NCBI GenBank assembly: GCA_028565635.1
Contig: JAOXYB010051568.1
Location: forward strand, 1 to 11,639
Origin: Phoronis ovalis
Taxonomy: Eukaryota > Phoronida > Phoronidae
Direction: 5' to 3'
Length of the DNA: 11,639 nt
Of the stretch, positions 1-8,579 are shown one piece after another. Within the stretch, counting starts at the first letter, position 1. Each line of letters begins with the position of its first letter. A model generated the notes under the pieces. It did not search any database and was not told the origin of the DNA. It was given only the letters and a program-made list of their open reading frames with translations. Position numbers and translations under genes: made by a program.

Positions 1-176
1 TTGTTTAATAGAAGTAAAATAAGGAAGTAAATCTGCATCCATATCCTCATATAACATGAAAAGCGACCAGCTCCATAACAGACATACGTTTTTTAAAGCA
101 GACATTGAGCCAGAATTGTGTATTGGAACTGTACTCACTAGGTGTCAGCAAGGAACAAACTGTGGAAAATCTGCTT

Positions 177-203
177 CCGGTAATATGTTTGGGGATTTAC
201 CGG
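177..203. repeat. small perfect inverted repeat (hairpin)
   Basis: CCGGTAA (177-183) is repeated in inverted form as TTACCGG (197-203) around a 13-nt spacer. It lies in one of the few CpG-containing patches of the upstream region. Seven base pairs is close to chance, so function is unknown. Confidence 0.5.
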
Positions 204-285
204 TATGGCAACAGCAATTTTGACATATTTTCACATAAGAAATATCTAAAAGTCTTTATTAATTCATAAACCTTCCTTAATTGCC

Positions 286-310
286 CTGAACTAAACTGAA
301 CTGAACTAAA
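286..310 (+). repeat. five-copy 5-mer tandem repeat (CTGAA/CTAAA)
   Basis: Five consecutive 5-nt units read CTGAA, CTAAA, CTGAA, CTGAA, CTAAA. It is a short imperfect microsatellite with no evident function. Confidence 0.85.
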
Positions 311-1403
311 GATGAAGTTATGTGCCGAAAAACAAGGTACATTTAAACACGGCGACAACTTGACAGAATCGTGATAAATCCTAGATTAAGCATGGCAGGT
401 TTGTGTTGCTTGGTTATTTAAAGTCAAAACTTAGATGCGGACAAGGTGCATTGTCCACATGGCTATTTATTTGTCCATATTTTACAAAAATCAGTTTATA
501 CTTTCTAGTAACAAAAACAATTTAAACAAAAACCCTGTAAATTGGATATTTTTTAATTATTACATCATGTTACGTAAGTTTTTAATTATTTATTTTATAA
601 ATGTTATGAAGAACATTGTCTCAGAAATCAACAGTCCAAATTTCAGGTTAATAGCTTCTTTCGTTGAAAGGTTATAAGGAAAATACTAAACCTCCTGTGA
701 ATCTAGTTAGTCAGCCTGTTACGGAACGGTGTAGCAACAGCGCCCCTGTGTCTTATATGATATACTGTATTAATGTCTGCACAAATCTGTTTTTTTTTAC
801 TGTCAACAACACAATAAATAATAAATAAAAATTTGAAATTTATTCTGTCAAATACCAATGAATACAGTCAAGAAATGTAGGGAAGCAATCAAGTGAGAAG
901 TGTCAAAGAGTGCATGCTCAATTGTTCATCTTGTTGATAAATAAAATATTATTATGTAGGATGCTACAGTCTTTTCATAAGTAAAAATTCTTGTTTTATC
1001 AACAGAAACTGCACCTTGGAATTCCAGCACTAATTAGCATGCCACTATAATAGTTTTATGTGTGTTATGATTCTGTACTCTATAAATGACCTTATTTAAA
1101 ATTAATAATCCTACAAGTAAAGTGTTATTTTCCCTGGTGCATTTTATGTCACGAGAGTATGCTATATTTATAAACGTAATATTATTACTTATTCATGCTT
1201 CTATTCTCCTGGTTCAATTGACAACAAAAATTAATTGTTTTTCAGTCAATTCTGCTATTGTGTTTAGAAGGCAGTAGTTTTTTCTGTTTATAGAGAAATA
1301 GGAGAGGGTGTTATTTTTTATAGGCTTTTGTCTGTAAGCTTTTTTCTAATTAAGAGATAATTTTCTTAGTTACTCTAGGATAAGTTGAGCTTAAACCTAA
1401 CAG

Positions 1404-1465
1404 GAACAAAATGGAATACGAACAAACTCCCCAAGAATCTCAGCTGGAAAATGGTGATTTAGATG
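1404..1465 (+). CDS. exon 1: start-codon exon of an unidentified, possibly hnRNP-like gene
   Basis: The ATG at 1411 has a favourable context (AAAATGG) and opens MEYEQTPQESQLENGDLD, an acidic/polar leader rich in E, Q and D. The coding part is 1411-1465. A CAG at 1401-1403 looks like an acceptor, giving about 7 nt of 5'UTR in this exon. The frame hits TAG at 1468-1470, so splicing is required. The donor G|GTTAGT after 1465 leaves phase 1 and joins openly to 5899. The overlapping GTATGT donor at 1470 would create a stop at that junction, which favours the first. There is no domain here, so the family cannot be read. The ENGD-type acidic leader resembles N-termini of hnRNP A/B-D proteins, which is inference only. 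Many other nuclear proteins begin this way. Confidence 0.6.
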
Positions 1466-2637
1466 GTTAGTATGTATGTTCTAAATATTTTTGACACCAG
1501 TTTCATCTAATATCGTTTATACTGTATTTGCTTAATATTGTTAATCCATTATACTCTAGATTTTCAAGAAAGATTTTAATAATAATATAATACAGCTTTA
1601 TGCCCAATCATGTATGTTAAATATTTTGGAAAGGGCATACTGTAAAATTTTAGGAAATGCTGTTTTAAAGTATTGCTTTTGTCTCATTAACATTCAGGAG
1701 TTTAAACAAAATTTCTATATTTGGTAACTTTTTCTTAAAAATGTTATGAAACTTTACTTTATATCAAGTTGGTGAACTTTTTAAAATAAGATCGTACTAA
1801 AGTATATAACCTTCAATTTAATGTACTACTTGTACATGACCTTTCCTTGTAACAAAACGTTTTTTAGTCTTTTTATTTTTGCTCCATCATCAAAAACTGG
1901 AAAATCACGATATTATCAAACTCGAGATGAAAAAATTACAAATAATGATGTACAATACTACATATTATATTTTCTCTGATGTCATGTCATGTTTTAATTT
2001 TCTCATTTCTTTACATTTGTTATTTTAGCTGTTGAATATTAATACATTCAGCAAAACATTAAAATAACAGAACCCCAGATCTTAATATCTTCTATTTATC
2101 GATTCAGTCATATGTATCCACAGTTATTTTCCACATTGTAATTGTTTATTCCGCTACTGATAAGTTATTATTTAAGAGGTATTCTTTTGGAGATTGATTG
2201 GTACCTGTTTAATTGTTTGTTTGGTAGAATTTTATATTTTAACTGGAAAATATGTTCATTATTTGTAGTATTTGTATCAAAACCAAAGTATTTGATACTG
2301 AAGTTATGAAAGTAGCAGTAAATTGAAGGATTTCTAATGAAGGCATATTGTTGCGTGTTGGAATTGCTTGAAGTAAATAATCATGGACATTACCTTTTGA
2401 TGATAGTTACTTAATAAGGCATTCACATGTATTAATTTATTTAGAGGAATATTTCATTTATTTATGAAATTAACACTTGTATTAACAGTGCATAATATTG
2501 ATCGTATGATATCAGGTAATAGAAAAGGAAACATTACCACACACAACTTACATACTGTAAAACCCTGGGTATAAAACATAGACCTCGTAAATACAGCAGT
2601 TGATATCATAATTATACTTAAGAAAGGGGTTAGAGTT

Positions 2638-2648
2638 ACACACACACA
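2638..2648. repeat. short AC dinucleotide run
   Basis: ACACACACACA is followed directly by TGTATATAT. It is a minor microsatellite seed inside intron 1, with nothing further visible. Confidence 0.7.
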
Positions 2649-3034
2649 TGTATATATCCATCATTTTGCTACTGCTTGGGTTGAACTATACTAGTATTTG
2701 TTTTACTCTGTACAAAATGTTGTTGGATGTTATAAATTAATATGTGAAAATAGTACAAAAACAAACTTCAATTAGAAAATAAACTAGTATCTTATATCAC
2801 TATATCATGGTAAGACACAGTGGTTATATCGTATGCATAACTCCGTTACCAACTTAATTAATACAATGAATAAAACAAACTAATGTTTTTATTTAATCCT
2901 GCAGTGTGATTACAGTAAAAGATTAAATGCAATAAACTAACTGTATTCTTAGATCATAGTTATTGAATTACATGGATCTCTGTTAAGGATCACCATGACT
3001 TTGTGGTCTAGTTTAACAACATTCCTAGAATTGC

Positions 3035-3046
3035 CCACCAGGTGGC
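3035..3046 (+). promoter_or_regulatory. CTCF-like core motif / CAGGTG E-box
   Basis: CCACCAGGTGGC fits the CTCF core CCASYAGRKGGC at every position. It is also a near-perfect palindrome (CCACC-A-GGTGG) and contains CAGGTG, an E-box bound by Snail/ZEB or bHLH factors. It sits in a locally GC-richer patch of an AT-rich intron. Site identity is inferred from motif match alone. Confidence 0.3.
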
Positions 3047-3449
3047 TACATGTTTCCACAGTTGTTACAAGATAAGTTACTGCCACTCTGATGCTTTGCA
3101 TAGAAAGACGAGTATAGCTAAAAGTAAGCAGCGTTAAACTGACAGTAATTAAGATAAAGTGTATATTATGAATCTGTTTTTAGCAGTATCTGTGGGAAGG
3201 TGAATGTGAGATAATTATAGTTAACATAGCTAATTCAGCTACATTGATCTACATTCCTTTTGCATTTCTTTGAAATCCAAGTGATCTGAGCATAAATGTT
3301 CTAATTTTGAAGGCATATTATTATACTTGTCTCAATTGAGGTATTATACACTCTTATTACTCTTTCATTTATATGATTCATCTTATTATCCATATTGCTA
3401 GTGTCCTATTTATGGCACCATGCTTATAAAAGCTGTTCATGATGCACCT

Positions 3450-3498
3450 TTACCTAAAAATTAAATGCTTCTTTCACCTAAAAATTAAAATGTCTTTG
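3450..3498 (+). repeat. two-copy 24-nt direct tandem repeat
   Basis: Two adjacent copies share ACCTAAAAATTAAA, beginning at 3452 and 3476, and continue with related T/C-rich tails. A recent local slippage duplication within intron 1 explains it; no function is apparent. Confidence 0.75.
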
Positions 3499-3633
3499 AA
3501 GTAAAATGCTTGCTTTGTATTAATTTAATCTAATGTGAGAAATAATGCTTGAATATGTAAAAGGCTTCTATAATTAATCCAGAAAAATACCTGCTAGATC
3601 ACATATATTATACAATTCCATAAGAGATTCAGC

Positions 3634-3652
3634 CTTTCATGTAAAATGAAAG
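3634..3652. repeat. small perfect hairpin
   Basis: CTTTCAT (3634-3640) and ATGAAAG (3646-3652) pair perfectly around a 5-nt loop. It is short and AT-rich, so chance is a fair explanation. Confidence 0.45.
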
Positions 3653-4576
3653 CATTAAGTATGTCTAGAAAAATTAATGGACAATTAATTATGTCCAGCA
3701 AAATGTAACTTATTGATTGAAAACATTATCCATTTCATTTTTACATAATTTATGAATACTGAGTTTTACTTCACACTATAGTAATTAAATATACAGTTCT
3801 ACTTTGTTGTTGTAAATATTTAGTTTTATTTCAAAACACATGCAGTTGCTTGTTGTTGACAGTGATTTTAAAAAGCTTTATTAGTGAGAGCTATCTGGTT
3901 ACCTTGTAATAAAGAAGAATATATGTAAGGAAAAGTATGTGGCAGTGCTATTGATTAACATCTAGTATTACTTAAATATTGTATCATCAGTGCTATGCCA
4001 GATCTAGACTATCAATATCACTTTCTCCTAGCACAAACATATATTTTCAGAGCTTCATAACATATTTTAACTTTAACTACACAAATACTTTTATTAACAT
4101 TTCTTCTATTCATGTTTCGCAGTAACAATAAAGGATCATTAGCCATTTTTTAGAAAACACTGGTCTTGATGATGATCTAGCTGCAACTTTTAAGCTAATT
4201 TTCCAACCTTTACAGCAAAACATGTCATAAGAGCAGTATACCCTCTTGTGGAAATCATCATTACATGGTAATTGACCAGCAGGGACATAAATAATAATAC
4301 ATGGTGTCCCATTTCTCTCTACAGTGTTAACTGGAAAACTACTGTGAAGCCATATAGCACTCAAAGTTGTAATAAAACATTAGCTTTTCTGTTTTGTTCA
4401 CTATGTTATATTTAATGAAGTGAAATGCAAACCAGACATCATTTAGTTATACTTACATTTACTTCATATTAGAAATTTTAAAAATATGGTAACTATTGCT
4501 CAGTATGAGAATTTGTTTTAAATGTTGATCAAAACAAAACTTGGTTGCAGTTTGAAATTTAACAAGATGCTTGTCA

Positions 4577-4599
4577 AACATAATATTTAATATTATGTT
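4577..4599. repeat. perfect 23-nt palindrome
   Basis: Eleven bases (AACATAATATT, 4577-4587) are mirrored exactly by their reverse complement (4589-4599) around a single central T. Almost all pairs are A:T, which raises the chance rate, but the arms are longer than others in the window. No flanking duplication marks it as a transposon. Confidence 0.75.
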
Positions 4600-5146
4600 A
4601 TATAAATTAAAATCTTAGTTTTATATTTATTTTCAAAGAAACAACAATTTTTGCTATTCAAATAGTTCTGATTTTTGATGGCATGGATGGTCTAACGCTT
4701 AGAAATTCTGGCAACTGAAATGAAGAAAATACAAAATGTAGACATCTTATCAGTATCCTAAACAAACAAATGCAAAGTGAAACAATTAAGTGTTTAACTA
4801 GTGAAATGTTTGTGCAAATATATAAAGATGTTAGATGTAACTGCATAGAAATACTATGGTAGAGCAGAGCAACTTATTTATAATCACATTAAGTGATAAC
4901 TAGCTGCTTACAGGTTGATGAAATTAAACCAATATAGCTCCTGACAGCTTTAATGCTTTCTGCATCTCTGCAAAGTGCACATTGCATTTTCAAAGGCTTA
5001 AGAGACATTTACATTCCTACTGCGTGCTAGTATTCTGTGTGAGTTTTACTGCTAAAGGTTATATGTTTTACTGATTGGTTGATTGGAATACTTTAGGTAA
5101 GCAACTTTCAGATTTTTATACAAGTTAGCTAGGTTTGTATAAGAGT

Positions 5147-5168
5147 TATTGGTAATTAGTACCTAATA
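5147..5168. repeat. imperfect inverted repeat with GGTA/TACC core
   Basis: TATTGGTA and TACCTAATA flank a 5-nt spacer, forming a short stem with one bulged T. It lies just upstream of the larger TTAGGTAA hairpin and shares its GGTA/TACCTAA words. Confidence 0.5.
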
Positions 5169-5176
5169 CCCTGTGC

Positions 5177-5241
5177 CTTAGGTAAAGTAGACAAGTAGTC
5201 CTTTATAATCTCATAGTTGTCTGCTCTTAAAGTTACCTAAG
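5177..5241. repeat. two-segment stem-loop built on CTTAGGTAA / TTACCTAAG
   Basis: CTTAGGTAA (5177-5185) pairs perfectly with TTACCTAAG (5233-5241). Inside it, GTAGACAA (5187-5194) pairs with TTGTCTGC (5217-5224) with one G:U. The two helices are separated by a 1-nt versus 8-nt asymmetric bulge and closed by a 22-nt loop. I see no target-site duplication at its ends. It might be a structured intronic RNA element or a coincidence. Confidence 0.55.
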
Positions 5242-5680
5242 AACAGTTCCAGTATTTGATTATTTATAATTTTTATAACAGTGGATGTTTTCTTGTTTTG
5301 CCTATGCTTAGACATTGGAAAACAAATCCTTGTATTAGTTTGTTAGTTATTCTTTTAGTGTCACTACTGTATATATCCTTAGTTATTAGTATATTTAAGA
5401 TCTCTACTTTATTTAATTTAGCATTATTTATATTATTTTGTACTACTGTATTTAACTTTGTATGAACTTTTTTTTAGTTTAAAACAAAACATTATCATCA
5501 TTCTTCAGGGGGATGTGTAGTATTTTGCAGATAAGGGATTTCTGAATCAGATTATAAATTAACTGCTTTGGAAGATTGAACAGTGGACAATGATTCAGTG
5601 ATCCACCGGAAATCTATACTCACAGATCCATTGCTCCTTTTGTTTTTCAATCATGTATCATTTATAGTGTTCATAAATGG

Positions 5681-6051
5681 TGCATGCTGACTACATAGTG
5701 TGCATGTGATGGCTGACCCTTCACTACATTTAATTGATAGATTTGTTAGAAAAAAATTCTAGATATTGTTATAGCCTTTGTGTATATTGTAATTGATCTA
5801 ATGTCATTATGTTCTTAGTGTTTTTATTCTATTAATTAATGAAAATGTTATAAAAATGAATTTTTTTTATGTTACTTGGATGCTAATGTAATAAACAGAT
5901 CCTGAAGCAGGAATACAATCAGGAGATGCATGCAATGATAAATCGACAGGTCTTTTATAAAAGCCACATGCTCACAATGTGTTAAACAATTTCAAAAAGT
6001 GTTTTTCAAATTAATAATGATATGATTCATTTATGTAGTTTAGTCTGCATG
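5681..6051 (+). promoter_or_regulatory. cluster of four TGCATG (Rbfox-type) motifs around exon 2
   Basis: TGCATG occurs at 5681, 5701, 5927 (inside exon 2) and 6046, i.e. upstream, within and downstream of the 51-nt exon. At this base composition I would expect roughly one per 3 kb. UGCAUG in pre-mRNA is the established binding word of Rbfox-family splicing regulators. Downstream, ACTAAC (6126-6131) followed by TAAT (6142) fits the bipartite Quaking/STAR pattern. Together they suggest regulated inclusion of exon 2; binding itself is inferred. Confidence 0.4.
5899..5949 (+). CDS. exon 2: symmetric 51-nt N-terminal coding exon
   Basis: The acceptor is AATAAACAG, with a TGCTAAT branch-like motif and a T-run upstream; the donor is ACAG|GTCTTT. 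Reading in phase 1 from exon 1, the junction codon G|AT gives D, followed by PEAGIQSGDACNDKST and a leftover G. The frame is open throughout. At 51 nt with phase 1 at both ends it is a symmetric cassette: skipping it would remove 17 residues and keep frame. The peptide is polar and acidic with one Cys, has no domain, and resembles a disordered linker. It contains a TGCATG at 5927-5932. The donor is weaker than consensus after position +2, which would suit regulated inclusion. The gene identity is not readable from this exon. Confidence 0.55.
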
Positions 6052-6946
6052 TGGTCTAAAAACATAAGCCTTGGTGAGTTTTGTTTTAAGGAGCTATCTC
6101 TTTTTGAGCTCTCAAAAATAATTCTACTAACCCCCATTAGTTAATCATTAAGAGGCAGCTATGGGAATTTAAAATTATGAACAAAAAATGGGCCAAGCGG
6201 ACTGCAGCAAAATTGGCCTATTTTGAGCCTCTAGGATAATTGATCTTGAATATTACCTGATGGTATAACGGCTGCCACAGTAATACATTTCAAAAGCTGA
6301 AAGCATGCTATGAAATCCTTTCATGTAATCCTGGATCCTGCCCTCAGCTTATTAGACTGAGGAATTACCAACTCTTAGACAATCATGCATTAAGTTGCTA
6401 ATACAGCAGCTATAATATTGTTCCCTCCTTTTTCATTTTTTTTTAAATGTTCATTTTTTGATAAAAATATGCTTGATTTACTAAATCTCTCCAGAAATCT
6501 AGTTAATGACTCCTGCTTAAATAGATTATGGTTAGCACTACGCTCATTCAGGAAGCATTTTTTAGGTTAATTTCTAGTATATTTAATTAATCTGGTGGTA
6601 AGCAGTGCCAGAGATTGTTGTAATTATATTATTGACTGACTAAGAGATAGCTCATTTTTAACAAAATAAACAAATATTTTTCAATGAATGATCAGTTTAT
6701 TTTGCTATCACGACTGTTTTTGTCGGTAGAATCCAACTCCATGAAAATGTTTTGGAGGGTTTACTTCAAATTGGAGAATTACTACCAGTTGCAAGGAAAT
6801 GGTACTGTGTGGTATCATCTTAATTTGCAAGATTTATTAAATAAACACAATTAATACCACAAAATCGCATTTAATTGCAATTAGTAGGTACAGATTTAAA
6901 ATGTTTTTGGATATTTATATGCTGTATAATATAAGTTTTTTTACAG

Positions 6947-6955
6947 TATACACAG
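6947..6955 (+). other. possible 9-nt microexon
   Basis: TATACACAG is framed by a T-rich acceptor (GTTTTTTTACAG, ending 6946) and a good donor (CAG|GTAAAT from 6956). Nine nucleotides keep frame, and in phase 1 it would add V-Y-T without a stop. The pairing of strong sites this close is suggestive, but short AT-rich sequence produces such pairs by chance, so this stays tentative. Confidence 0.2.
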
Positions 6956-7290
6956 GTAAATAGTTTTTCTTGGCAATATGCTATCTGACTTAAACACAGG
7001 TACATAATTATATAATTCCTTCTTTTCATGTTATATTAATATTTTAATATTGCATGACAAAAAATGTATGAAATGTATAAAAATATACATAGTATAGCTT
7101 TATATAAATTACACAGGACTTACATGTCTATTTACTCCAAGAACAATCTCAATTCCCTGGGTAGTATACAGTGAGGCTTCTGTATTCAGCGCACTATGCT
7201 CGGCAATCTTACATTCTTTCTTTTATTTTATGAACTCTTCAGTTCCTGTAGTAGTTTTACTACATAGATTATGTAGTACTTATCTTGTAT

Positions 7291-7420
7291 ATTTGCAGTT
7301 ATGAAGTCCTGTAGAGTTATGATGATGAAGTCAATTCAAATGGAAAATTTTTAAATATACTTTACTTTTGTATGTGTGCTTTAAAGGTGTTGTAACTTAA
7401 ATTTCATTTGTATGTTTAAC
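7291..7420 (+). repeat. degenerate intronic tandem repeat, copy 1
   Basis: This is the first of three clearly related segments spaced about 400 and 360 nt apart. It begins with an acceptor-like TTGCAG (to 7298), then ATGAAGTCC..., and ends with TATGTGTGCTTTAAAG and CTTAAATTTCATTTGTA. The region beyond (7431-7520) also resembles 8186-8265 after copy 3, so the repeating unit is larger than the segment marked. Read in phase 1 the copy is open for 17 codons from 7301 to a TAA at 7352-7354 and includes MKSIQMENF. Confidence 0.65.
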
Positions 7421-7687
7421 ATTATAAATGTTTCTGATATCATTAAGATCGTAACTATAAGATAAAAAAAATCAGAAAAAAACTTTTGGTTATAATTCTC
7501 TGTCAAATGCAAATGATAGATATATGACACATTTTAACTTTTAATAATGCAGGTTGGTTTTGGTAATTCCGTCCAATTTTAAAATGAGTAACAGTTTCCA
7601 CAGTGCAGGTATATTTTTGAACAAATACAGCAAAACAGGCACTGAAGTTCAAATTCAAAGTTACAAAGTTAATATACATAGACTTCA

Positions 7688-7810
7688 TGCAGTGCTAATG
7701 AGATTCTTGTGTATGATGAAATCTATTCGAGTAGATAATTTTATGTGCTAAATTTACTTTCTACATGTGCTTTAAAAGTGTTGCAAATCTGCTTAAATTT
7801 CATTTGTACA
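7688..7810 (+). repeat. degenerate intronic tandem repeat, copy 2
   Basis: It starts with CATGCAG (acceptor-like, to 7692), then ATGAGATTC at 7698. ATGAAATCTATTC is shared with copy 3, while TGTGCTTTAAAA and CTTAAATTTCATTTGTA are shared with copy 1. The phase-1 frame is open for 17 codons from 7698 to TAA at 7749-7751 and contains MKSIRVDNF. Length differences from the other copies inside this frame are multiples of three. Confidence 0.65.
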
Positions 7811-8050
7811 ATTATTGTCATACCTGTCAAGTTGGCAAAATTTTTGAGCAGAGATTTGATATTTTCAGACAATTTTTTGTTGTAAGCATAGGTAGAAAAA
7901 GAGCTACAAAGCGGGAGTCTCACTCTTGCAATTAGAGACTAATTGACAGCAGCTATATCTTAGTTATATTAGTCCCAGATTATACTACCTTTGCACTTTT
8001 CTCCGATATTAATCTTATTAAGGTAGAAAACTAGAAGTAACATATCATAT

Positions 8051-8160
8051 TCTTGCAATTATGAGGTTCTTTCCAGTTATAATGAAATCTATTCAAAGAA
8101 TGGATAATCTGATTTGTGTCATTTAATGTTTTATGTGTGCTTTAAAGATGATGCTAATTT
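8051..8160 (+). repeat. degenerate intronic tandem repeat, copy 3
   Basis: It opens with CTTGCAA, where the acceptor-like AG of the other copies has become AA. ATGAGGTTC follows at 8061, then ATGAAATCTATTCAA and TATGTGTGCTTTAAAG, which is identical over 16 nt to copy 1. The aligned frame is open for 21 codons from 8061 to TAA at 8124-8126 and contains MKSIQRMDN. If these were ever exons, this copy's splice site is damaged. Confidence 0.65.
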
Positions 8161-8303
8161 TTTCAATATTGTATAACATTGCTTTTTTCTGATCATTCAA
8201 ATCTTATTAATAGGTAAATACAGGAAAATGCATTTGATAACAATTCTGTTTCACATGCAGATTTGTTTGTTATAAATGAACACTTTCATTCTTCACTTAT
8301 ATA

Positions 8304-8360
8304 CAGTCATCTAATTTCTGTAGGTTTTATTATAATGAGATTTCCAACCATTTTTGGTGC
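8304..8360 (+). repeat. possible fourth, more diverged repeat copy
   Basis: CATCTAATTTCTGTAG (a branch-like CTAAT plus AG at 8322-8323) is followed by TTATAATGAGATTTCC, which resembles the start of copies 2 and 3. Similarity fades quickly and the MKSI core is absent, so membership is uncertain. Confidence 0.3.
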
Positions 8361-8477
8361 TTCAGCCTACATATACTTTAAATATTTATAATATCATATG
8401 CACAATAAAATAATTGATTCTTAGGTAAAAGCTAATTGTGCTTGATAGATATATGTATATATTATTTATACCTACAT

Positions 8478-8569
8478 ATATGTCTGTGAGAGTAATATTG
8501 ACATGGTGTAGATGGCTCCTTGTATGTCTGCGTGAGTGGATACTGCTGACGTGGCAACACGGTGATTCC
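8478..8569 (+). repeat. two diverged copies of a ~44-nt direct repeat
   Basis: ATGTCTG followed by a GTGAG-containing stretch and GAC(A/G)TGG occurs at 8480 and again at 8524, and both copies end near a TCC. The second copy is richer in CpG (GACGTGGC, ACACGG). It is a local tandem duplication with moderate divergence. Confidence 0.5.
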
Positions 8570-8579
8570 AAGCACGTCA
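8547..8579. promoter_or_regulatory. inverted TGACGTG / CACGTCA pair (CRE/ATF-like half sites)
   Basis: TGACGTG (8547-8553) and its exact reverse complement CACGTCA (8573-8579) face each other across 19 nt. Both match bZIP (CREB/ATF) type words and lie in an unusually CpG-rich patch for this intron. It could be an intronic enhancer element or a 7-bp hairpin; there is no direct evidence for either. Confidence 0.3.

Larger units (their letters stand above)
1..1403. other. upstream region or 5'UTR intron of the exon-1 gene
   Basis: No coding exon is supportable here; the open stretches are short and have the low-complexity look of chance frames in AT-rich DNA. The stretch holds a 5-mer repeat (286-310), a small hairpin (177-203) and a CpG-containing patch near 720-750 that stands out from the AT-rich surroundings and might mark a promoter or noncoding first exon. 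AATAAA-like words cluster at 810-830, and a TATAAAT word sits at 1081-1087; neither means much in such AT-rich sequence. The last bases, ending in CAG at 1401-1403, look like a splice acceptor just before the start codon, so 1-1403 may include a 5'UTR intron. No transcription start can be placed from sequence alone. Confidence 0.5.
1466..5898 (+). other. intron 1 (about 4.4 kb)
   Basis: The stretch lies between the proposed donor at 1466 (GTTAGT) and the acceptor CAG at 5896-5898. It is strongly AT-rich and has no supportable exon. Near its end, TGCTAAT (5881-5887) is a good branch-point match 11-13 nt before the acceptor, behind a T-run at about 5861-5868. Notable contents are listed separately: an AC run at 2638-2648, a CTCF-like word at 3035, a 24-nt duplication at 3450, a perfect palindrome at 4577, and nested TTAGGTA hairpins at 5147-5241. 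The longest open stretch in the window (reverse strand, roughly 4110-4379) lies here; it has no recognisable family and is probably chance or a transposon scrap. Confidence 0.55.

Noticed and set aside
435-677. 80-residue + strand open frame
   Set aside because: It is rich in N, F, I, K and Y, as expected from random AT-rich sequence, with no splice-site pairing or recognisable motif; not reported as a gene.
810-832. Clustered AATAAA words as the polyadenylation signal of an upstream gene
   Set aside because: AATAAA is common at this composition, and no coding exon or GT-rich downstream element supports a gene end here.
1081-1088. TATAAAT as a core promoter TATA box
   Set aside because: The start codon is about 330 nt further on behind an acceptor-like CAG, and such words are frequent in AT-rich DNA; there is no initiator or other support.
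5256-5465. 69-residue + strand hydrophobic open frame (LVILLVSLLYISLVISIF-like)
   Set aside because: The membrane-segment look follows from T-rich sequence, which encodes F, L, I and V. There is no valid start context, and it sits inside intron 1.
7554-7751. 65-residue + strand frame as an independent gene
   Set aside because: Its end coincides with tandem-repeat copy 2 and is better explained by the repeat; the upstream half has no support.
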